The position numbers and the translations under genes were made by a program. From assembly GCF_004771005.1 (NCBI RefSeq), contig NZ_RQHV01000046.1:1-10436 (forward strand): DNA of 10,436 nucleotides, given 5' to 3'. Source of the DNA: Leptospira ilyithenensis. GTDB taxonomy: Bacteria; Spirochaetota; Leptospiria; Leptospirales; Leptospiraceae. The notes beneath the pieces were generated by a model. It did no database searches. It had not been told where the DNA came from and saw nothing but the letters and a program-made list of their open reading frames with translations. Numbering within the stretch: position 1 is the first letter of the stretch; each line of letters begins with the position of its first letter. This document shows, one piece after another, positions 1 through 8,100 of this stretch.

Positions 1-65
1 ATTAGAACTAGAACCGGTAGAGAACATTTGACCTAAGTAAAGTTAGAGGATTGTGACCGGCGAAT

Positions 66-93
66 ACTATATCCGTACACTCTGTACAATCAA
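66..93 (-). promoter_or_regulatory. Possible minus-strand promoter with a palindromic spacer
   Basis: On the minus strand, TTGATT (93-88) is followed after 16 bases by TATAGT (71-66), a fair match to a sigma-70-type promoter. The spacer contains GTACA-GAG-TGTAC (87-75), a perfect 5-bp inverted repeat that could bind a repressor. It lies just past the end of the last gene and would drive transcription out of the window. A short open frame starting with ATG at 27 runs to the edge (nine codons) but is too short to judge. Promoter consensus in spirochetes is poorly constrained, so this is only a candidate. Confidence 0.25.
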
Positions 94-123
94 TGCGATT
101 ATACTAATTCGATCACAGAAGAT

Positions 124-405
124 TTATTTTATTAATTTATAGTTGCAATCCTTATTGATGCATTTTCTAGAACACTCGCTTCTACTTAAAGAATCTAAGT
201 TAGTTTGTATATTTGGAATTGGAAATAAGTATGCCCAAATAAATTTATTACCACAACTATAAAGACATTCCCTTTTGTCTTCACAATCTATTTTCCAAAC
301 TTCTTTGATTTCATATTTAGAAAAGTCGAAAGGCCTGTTATCTTTTCCCAGTATTGTTGCACTGAGTAAATATATAATGAATAAAGGTGTGAATTTACTT
401 TGCAA
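124..405 (-). CDS. Small cysteine-rich exported protein, unknown function
   Basis: I do not recognise this 93-residue protein. Its N-terminus has one Lys followed by a hydrophobic run (PLFIIYLLSATILG, about residues 7-20), which looks like a signal peptide. The mature part has six cysteines (41, 47, 51, 78, 82 and 87), spaced CX5CX3C and then CX3CX4C, suggesting up to three disulfides in a small extracytoplasmic domain. The only bacterial start codon in frame is TTG at 405. No ATG exists, no Shine-Dalgarno precedes it, and the frame is closed by a stop at 427-429, so the start is uncertain. It follows the ankyrin gene by 61 bases on the same strand and may be the last gene of the array. It could also be a remnant whose original start was lost. 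Confidence 0.5.
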   Translation of the reverse strand: MQSKFTPLFIIYLLSATILGKDNRPFDFSKYEIKEVWKIDCEDKRECLYSCGNKFIWAYLFPIPNIQTNLDSLSRSECSRKCINKDCNYKLIK

Positions 406-466
406 AATGAAGATCGCTATATAGATCTATCCACGATTAAAACCCTGCCTGGATGTTTTCAGCGTC

Positions 467-1390
467 TCAATACTTCTCTAAATATTCTTCCCAGTAATTT
501 GGATACAATCTCTTCGCTTCGTTAATTGCCGCAAGCGGGATGGGAGTGGCCCGGTAGTCGATTCCGTTCTTTTTAAGGAAGGCGACGACTTTCATCTTTT
601 GTTTGTATCTTTCTGAGTTTAGGGGGAGGGTATTAAAACGTAATCTGTCCGCGATATATTGAGGATATTCTTCTTTTGTGTTATAGTTTTTTCCACTAAC
701 AGTACCAAACTGTTGTTTATAGTCGATTCCATTTTGGAGTAGATACAATACTATATCCATGTGATTATGTATCAGTGCTTCCTTAAGAGGTGTAGAGCCA
801 AGTTCATCTTTAAAATGTATATTTGCACCAGCTCTAATTAAAAGTTTTACGTTTTCTAATTTTCCATCCTGACTTGCATTAATTAAAGGTGTATATGTAA
901 TTGTGCCGCTAATGATCTTTCCTTTTGCTTCAATGTTTGGATTCCCTCCATATTCAAGTAATAATCTCAATAATCTTAAATCTTTCACACTTGCCCCATA
1001 CATTATAGGTGAATAACCTTCCGAAAGTGAATTCTCTTGCTTATTGGGATCTGCACCTAACTCAAGTAGAGTTTTAGAAGAATCGTATCTTTCGTTTTTT
1101 ACTTCCAAAGACAGCAAGGTTTCTCCAAACTTCGATTCCTGGTAATCCACATTTAACTTGCCTTCTCTTACGATTTTTTTCATCTTTTCCGTATCTTGAA
1201 TCACCGCTGCTTTCGTCAGTTCCCATACAGGAGTTTCGCGGAACAATCTAAAATCGTAAACCGTAATGTTAGCTCCCAAAGGTGGAGGTGAGTCTAGATC
1301 AATCAGGCCCAGATTTACTTTTGTTCTAAAACGCCATTCCGCACAAGAAACGGAAATACAAATGGATATTATACAAATTAAGTATTTCAT
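467..1390 (-). CDS. Ankyrin-repeat exported protein, probable lipoprotein
   Basis: This 307-residue protein is made mainly of ankyrin repeats, which are helix-loop-helix protein-binding units. Repeats can be seen at about residues 56-85, 88-120, 125-155, 166-195 and 198-226, with a degenerate one near 265-285. Recognisable cores include LLELGADPN, LLLEYGGNPN, TPLINASQDGKLENVKLLI and LLIRAGANI. The N-terminus is a short hydrophobic signal ending in SVSC (Cys16). This is a relaxed lipobox of the kind spirochetes tolerate, so lipid anchoring is plausible but not certain. The start is ATG at 1390 with AAGGAT (1404-1399) eight bases upstream. The preceding gene ends 34 bases earlier, so co-transcription is likely. 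Secreted or periplasmic ankyrin proteins occur as immunity proteins in polymorphic toxin loci; its place behind an enzyme-tipped giant protein invites that reading, which is inference. Confidence 0.88.
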   Translation of the reverse strand: MKYLICIISICISVSCAEWRFRTKVNLGLIDLDSPPPLGANITVYDFRLFRETPVWELTKAAVIQDTEKMKKIVREGKLNVDYQESKFGETLLSLEVKNERYDSSKTLLELGADPNKQENSLSEGYSPIMYGASVKDLRLLRLLLEYGGNPNIEAKGKIISGTITYTPLINASQDGKLENVKLLIRAGANIHFKDELGSTPLKEALIHNHMDIVLYLLQNGIDYKQQFGTVSGKNYNTKEEYPQYIADRLRFNTLPLNSERYKQKMKVVAFLKKNGIDYRATPIPLAAINEAKRLYPNYWEEYLEKY

Positions 1391-1398
1391 AAAACATT

Positions 1399-1404
1399 AT
1401 CCTT
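1399..1404 (-). promoter_or_regulatory. Ribosome-binding site of the ankyrin gene
   Basis: AAGGAT on the minus strand lies eight bases before ATG 1390. It supports that start and shows the gene can be translated independently of the upstream gene, which ends 34 bases before the ATG. Confidence 0.6.
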
Positions 1405-1424
1405 ACCCTTTACTGTATTATTTT

Positions 1425-2129
1425 TTATTGAGGCTTATTTTTTTCTGGCACTAAGATAGAAAAACCAGCATCAGAAATGCAAGTATCCTTATACTTAGAA
1501 CCAGGGTAAATTTCTTTGATTATTATCTTAAATAACAGATCCATCTGGAGATTAAGATCTTTTTTAGATTTTGGAACGATTTTTAATTTAAACTTTTGTT
1601 CATCCATCGTGTCTGCTAACTCGATCTCATGAATACTATTGAGAAGAGGGCCGTCATCTATATAAATATCTGTTCCTGTAGCTGTATCTGGCCCTGATAC
1701 AGACATTGTATATCCAATCTCTTGCACTTCTATAGAAACTTTTTTTACTCTGTTATTTGCTAAAAATAAATCTTCGTTCTTGGCAAATCCATTTACAATT
1801 GTAAACAAAGAGTAGTAATCTCCTCTCTGCAAAATTTCTTTATATTTATTGATACTTGCTTTGTTTTGATAGGGTACATAAATAAATTCTGCTATTCCTT
1901 GGTTTTTTGATACACACCATGCTGTTTCTTTTTTATAGTCATGTATTTTCGAGGGAATGTATTCATCTTGAGATTTGCCCTTCTCTATTAAGAACGAACT
2001 AGCTACCGCTTGAAAGCACTTACTACCTTTGAGACAATCGTTTACATTGACATAAAGTCTTTCAAAATTCAAATCTCTCGCTATTAAATAAAAGATTGGA
2101 ATGATGAATAAAAAAAATAAATTTTTCAT
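1425..2129 (-). CDS. Exported discoidin-like (NADase-type glycan-binding) domain protein
   Basis: This 234-residue protein begins with a signal peptide (MKNLFFLFIIPIFYLIA, weakly charged n-region). The rest matches, by eye, the pattern of the small jelly-roll domain annotated as NADase-type glycan-binding in many Leptospira proteins. In order these are: an ASS start (residue about 43), the Asp-containing motif HDYKKETAW (about 63-71), a GIAEF strand, TIVNGFAKN (about 110), an NNR motif (about 125), a DEQKFKL strand, and near the C-terminus the conserved IYPGSKYKDTCIS. Such domains are thought to bind carbohydrate, and no catalytic domain is attached here. Four cysteines outside the leader (32, 38, 72 and 217) may pair after export. 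The start is ATG 2129, only six bases after the stop of the giant gene, with its Shine-Dalgarno inside that gene, so translation is probably coupled. A role as accessory, adhesin or immunity factor is inference. Confidence 0.85.
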   Translation of the reverse strand: MKNLFFLFIIPIFYLIARDLNFERLYVNVNDCLKGSKCFQAVASSFLIEKGKSQDEYIPSKIHDYKKETAWCVSKNQGIAEFIYVPYQNKASINKYKEILQRGDYYSLFTIVNGFAKNEDLFLANNRVKKVSIEVQEIGYTMSVSGPDTATGTDIYIDDGPLLNSIHEIELADTMDEQKFKLKIVPKSKKDLNLQMDLLFKIIIKEIYPGSKYKDTCISDAGFSILVPEKNKPQ

Positions 2130-2135
2130 GGCCTA

Positions 2136-5100
2136 TTACTCCTTTTGGATATTTTCAATCACGAATGCCGTCTTCTTACCTATATCCCATTTACCGTAAT
2201 CATAATGTGCATACATTCCTGACCCTTGATAACTAGTACCATTCGCATTCCCATACGGATCATGGACTATCCAACCCGTAGAATCATATCCTACAATCAC
2301 TAATCTATGACCTCCGATAACTGGAGAAACGTTAAATTCCCCACCAACTACTACCGGTTTTCCTTCACCCAAGGCCTTTTTGATAGAACCAGTTTTCCAA
2401 TTATTTGGATCAGGTTTATATTGAGTTGGGCTTGTTCCTGAAATTGCAATTTGATCTATATCTAAGGCTATTAGTTTTTGATCATATTTTTCGAGAACTT
2501 TATCCAAATATTTATCTTTTTTAAGCTCATCCCCGTCAGAAAGAATTCCATCTTTATGTGCTTGTTTGATAAAATCATCGACAAATTGATACATTCCGTT
2601 TTGAGAAGTAGCTCCCATATATTCCGCTGCAATGGAGGTTGCGGTTGGAGAACATTCATTGCCCGGATAAAGAGTATAATCAGAAAACTCTATTTTGCTA
2701 GCATTGTCTCTCTGAGAATCATAAGCCACCTGATTTAAAATAACTCCTTCTCCATTTTTTAACACAGTAAGACGATCCGTACTATTTTCAGTGTCGATTT
2801 TATCACCATAACGATTCACAAGAGTCTCTGTCGTGATTCTCGCATAATTTTCTCTTGTATAATCAATCCTCGCCATTAACGGATCAGCCTTTGCATTCGT
2901 AATTGTTGTATTCAATTCGGTTTGCAATCTTTGATACAGCTGTTTTTGCTCAGTGGTAGAACTTGGAGCATTGAGCCCATTTTCCTTTGCAAATTTTTCA
3001 AGTAAGTCTTTTGATTTTATAGAAGCATCATAGTTGAAATATGCATCTTTGATCATTTGAGTTCCGACCTTCCCCAATGTTTCATGAATTTTTTCAGGCG
3101 GAGTCATTTCTGGAAATTCTAATTTTAAACTACTTCCTTTCTTAAAGTCATTTACATTGGGAAGTTCAACCGCTTCCACATACCTCTGCTGTAAAGTAAT
3201 TGATGAATTCGAAATCTCACTTACATTCAGGGGACGAGAAGTAACTTCTGGTTTATTTCCTTCCATCACAGGACTATACCCAAGCCCCATTGCTGTATTT
3301 CTGATCAGGCTATTTAAATTATCTTTTACTTTGTTTGGAATTTTCTTTTTGAGTGGTTCGTATACAGAATTATAGGCAGTCTGAAAAAAACCTCCCGCAC
3401 TACCCTCTTGAGTTGTATGAGGTATTTCCTTAAACTCAGGTGTTTTTACAGTTTCCGCATTTTCATTCTTGAAATAATGATCTACGAAGTTATCGATTTT
3501 GTGACCTTTAAAGATTCCTTCCGGTGTCACAATCGCTTCCGAATGAGTTCGACCATTGGGACCGATGAATGGAAATAAAGGTCTTTGGACCAAAGTATTC
3601 AAAGGATCGGTAGGAGTGATGTATGCATCGATCCTATTCCATCCCGTATTGAATGCATTGGAAATCCCATTGGTAAGAAAGTTGGTTCCTGCCGGATTGA
3701 AAGTGATCGCAGGAATTCCTGTTTGTAAAGAAATAGAAGCCGCCATTCCACCACCCAAGGAATGTCCTGTCGTCATTAGGATTGCGCTTGGATCGTTATC
3801 TTTTATATACTGCTGAATTGCTTCAGCATTCTTAAGTGCAAGTTTATACTGAGTCGAACCGCCTACTACAGCACTTGCATTCGTTGCTCCGTCTTTGCTT
3901 ATAGGACCTCCTTCCGTCCCTGCCAAGGAATATACATAAACCGTCCTTTCTACTCCGTCTATCGTAGCAGTTCGTTTGACCAACATAGAATCCAAACCAG
4001 TTATTCCATGATCGACAAATTTTAACTTTTCCAAAGGTGTCCCACTAAAATCATCCGGTCCTAGTATCTTAAATGGATTTTCACTTTTTCCAAGTAATTG
4101 ATCCTTTTTATCTTTTGGAACATCAGAATAAACTGCCGCCGCTAACAAAGCCGCATCCGCTTTCGATAGTACAGACGGATTCACCGCAGGAGTATCATTC
4201 CACCAGTCCCTTGGCATTTGAACTATCTCATTCGCATTCGACAACATTCGATTTACACCATCGGCTAAGTTCGTAGAAAGACCACTAATCGAATCGACTA
4301 TGTTATCTTTTACCCTACCCATAAAGTCAGAGATTGTATCCAGAATAGTATCAACACCTTCCTCGGTTCTTCTCCTCGCCACTTCAACAACTCTTGCTAC
4401 TCCTGTTGTTGGTATGGGTATGCTGTTAGACGTTCTACCCAATCCAATGAAGGCAAGGGCTGCGGTTCCAATGCTAGTCAAAGCAGCCAACGCCAATGTA
4501 TTCGGATCTACAACATGATTGATCCGATCCAAAGCTTCCTCTCTGGCAAGCGGACTCATACCATCTACCTCTTCCTGAGTTCTGTCATCTCTTAATAGCT
4601 GTTTGTTTTCGTTCTGAGTATTGATCTCACCGGCGATTCTAGCGATCTCTGTATCAGGTAGATTGTTTATATCCACATCAGGCATATTCTCTCGGATCGT
4701 TGCTATATCAGACGCCTTCTGACGAATCTCATCCGTCATGTCCTGTGCTTTGTTGATATTTATATCAGTCCAACTGATCTCATCATACTGGAATCCATCC
4801 CGGGTCATAGTAGCGAGACTCACACCATTCAACTGACCCGATGTGGATAATCCGTTACGATCTATCGTAGAAGTAAGTCCAAGTCCGGTCTGTGCATTCG
4901 TATAACCAACACTACCGGAAAATCCTCCACCGTTTACATCGTAATTTGCCCCTAAGTTCCAGCCTTGTCTTGGTCCTTTATCACTCGGGTTGTAATTCGC
5001 TCCGATCGTCGTTGCGCCATTGGTTGTACTACTAGCTGTTAGCTGTATTCCTTTGATTCCGCTTTCCATCGAACCGGAAATCGTTGTATTTCCTCTTTGA

Positions 5101-8100
5101 GAAAAACTAATAGAAACATTTGCTTTGGCTCCCCCAAGTCCGAGGGCACCTCCCCAACCTTTTTGTTTCTCGTAACTTACTCCAAGACCGAGAGCTCCTT
5201 TTCCAAGATACTCCGCTGCCTTGCCGGTTAGATTCATTCCACCACCGGCAGTAAATGCTCCGATGGCTCCATTGGCAAGACCTGCAATGATTCCTTGAGT
5301 TCCATTTCTAGATCCGTCAATTGCCTGAACGGCCCCGTTGACAATCGCAGCTCCTACGTTAGCTGCTGCTGTCGCGGACGCTCCCACGAGGGATCCTACT
5401 GTGGCGAGCGCTGAACCAACGGCTCCGAGAAAACCGGTACTTGCGACTGCCGTTGTTGCTGCTACAGCCGCAGCACTTCCCGCGGCAGCGGCTCCGGCCG
5501 CACTGGCACCGGCGGCGGTTGCAGCTGCCGTCGCTGTTTGGGCTGCTGCCGCAGCTGCGGAAGCAGCGGTCGCTGCACCAAGTGTAGCAACCGTTACGGC
5601 GGTAGTTATGACTGTTGAACGAATTGCTTTATTCTGTGCTTTCTTATCCGCTTTCTTTTGTTTTACCTTACCATATTGTTTACGGAAACTTGCATCTGCT
5701 ATATCTTTATCAATTCCTGTTGCTTTGACGATCTCATCTACTACAATCCTTTGACCCAGTTCTTCTACTAGTCCCGCTTTGTTTTTAAGAGTAGGGACGT
5801 TCGATGTGTAACTCATTCCGGGTGCAGACATACCCATTGCTTGGTTCATATAGGCTAAGGATTGTGCTTCCGCACTGGTATTCACCGAACCTGAAAATGC
5901 GATTCGATTTCCATTACTTAACATCTTTTGAATGTCTCTTTCTCTGACACCTAACGCTACCGCTGCTGTCTTTAGAATTCCTCCACCGACTCCGGCGATT
6001 TGAGAACCTATATTGGCAATCGGATTGGAATTCACTGCATTTCTTGTTTTCTTCGCTGCCTGCGAACCTTGGTAATCCGTCAGTAGTTGTCCCACAACGT
6101 CTCTGGGAATACCGGTCGCAGCTGCGAGCGCAGTTGTAGCAGAGGATTTGATCATTGCATTCTCATTGGCTTTAATCGCTGTAAGTTGGTCTTTTGGACC
6201 GGTGATTCTGTTCATCATAGAATCTGCCGCTTGATTTCCCGCCACCGCCCGGTAAGTGGAAGCTCCAATACCAGTAACCATTCCGAGTCCGCCTCCACTT
6301 ACTCCTTGAAAATTTGTCGCAAAGGCCGCTCCACCGAGTGCAACCGACATTCCCCCCGTGGCAAACATTAATCCAGTCGCGACAAACGCTCCGGCTGCAT
6401 TTGCCAGGCTATTCTTAGCCATATTGCTTTTGATCTTTTTCTCCTGAACTTTTCCTCGCATATAGCTTATTAGTTGGGATGCCATGGCAATCTGATCTTC
6501 ACTTCCCCCCGTAGCCCGGATAAATCCCGCCGCCAAACTGGAATTTATCTGATCCTCTATTTTGCCTTTGATGGATGCTTTGATCCCTGCCACACCACCG
6601 GAAATATAAGCCATAATCATATCTTTGAGAAATGAATCCGCAGCTTCCGCAGCTACCTTTGCCTCTTGGAATTTTTTCTCGTTTTTGGCTTCCACATCCC
6701 GGATGAGTGCTGTCGCCTGGCCAAGTTGTTTGCTATCCTGTGACAAACCTTTCGTATAGAAATCATTCATCACAGTGCTTGCTTGTTTGTCTACGTTGGC
6801 CCAATCGTTTTGGCCCCATTCATCAAACAAGTCTTTCCCTTTGGGAGCCATCACTGGACTTACTTTGGCTAAGCTGATGTATTGACTTTCGTTTTGGGTT
6901 CCTGAGATATATTTCCCTTGTGCATTTCTGCCGCCGATCTGGCCGTTACTTATGACCTTGGATAAAGTCACTCCTCCGCTCGCATCATAAGCGATATTGA
7001 ATTCTTTCTTTAAGAGGCTAGTGCATTGTGACGGGTCTTTGTAACAAAGGCCTTCTATTTGTTTTTGCGCATCCGTCAATGTCAGTCCTTCCGTTTGTCC
7101 CAGAAGGATTTTTTCATCCATCGACAAGGATTTTACAATCATTCCATTTTGGAATTCGTATCCTTGCGCTTTCAGTAAATTGATTTCACCTTCCATATAA
7201 TTATTAAAGGCCGCTGTTTGCGCAGCGTTGATTTTTTTCTCAGTTTCTTGGCACCCGGCATAACCCGCCGTTCCTGCGACGCAGACCTTATCGAACTTAT
7301 CGCCTTTGTAAACATAGTCCGCTTGTTTCTTCAGGATTCCCCGGATCAAATCATTGTTAATGTTTCCGATACTTCCGTTCACCAAAACCAGGTCGCCATC
7401 TTCATTCAGTTTAGCTCCCGCACGGTTGTCCCAGTTTACATGATAAGCCATTTGATTGACTAACTTGGATTGTTCCTGTTTTGCGGTGTAAGTGTTGTTT
7501 TCATTGATGGAAAGAAGTTGAGAAAATTGATACACTCCGTTCGTAGTGTTTGCAAAAACTTCAGATATATCTTTTCCATTGATCTTTAGGCTCGTATCAA
7601 TTGTCTTTTCCGTGGCAGCACCCAGGATAGAAAACTTTTGTCCTCCCGAACTAGAGTTATTTCCAAAAAATCCGCCGACTGCATTGGATATGTTAGAAAT
7701 GGTAGAACTTAAATTCGAATATACATAAGCGTCCTTCTGAAAGCCGGCAACACCTAATGCATTCGACAATCCGAAAACCATATCCTGGCTTATCATTTTA
7801 TTTCCAATCGCACTTAAACTGATAGATGCCAAAGCATCCTTAGGAATCATGCTGTTGTTCAAAGCTGGCATTGACACGGGAGAAGGTTCGTAAAATGTAA
7901 ATTCACGACTGCTTAAGTCGTTCATTGAACCCTTGTAAGAGCTCATTGCATCCGAAACATTTGTAGAAATGTTTGCACTTGCGATCGAAGCATTATATGT
8001 ATTTAATAACTGTTTGCTTATGGATTTGAGTTCTGCCGTAGACTCCGCTTCTGCGGCTTTGGTACTTAACTCGTTCCATTTGATGGTGGAGTCGTGTCTC

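Noticed and set aside
5338..5754. 138-codon plus-strand frame of almost pure Ala/Val/Thr
   Set aside because: It is the antisense shadow of the Ala-rich GCN codons of the giant gene.
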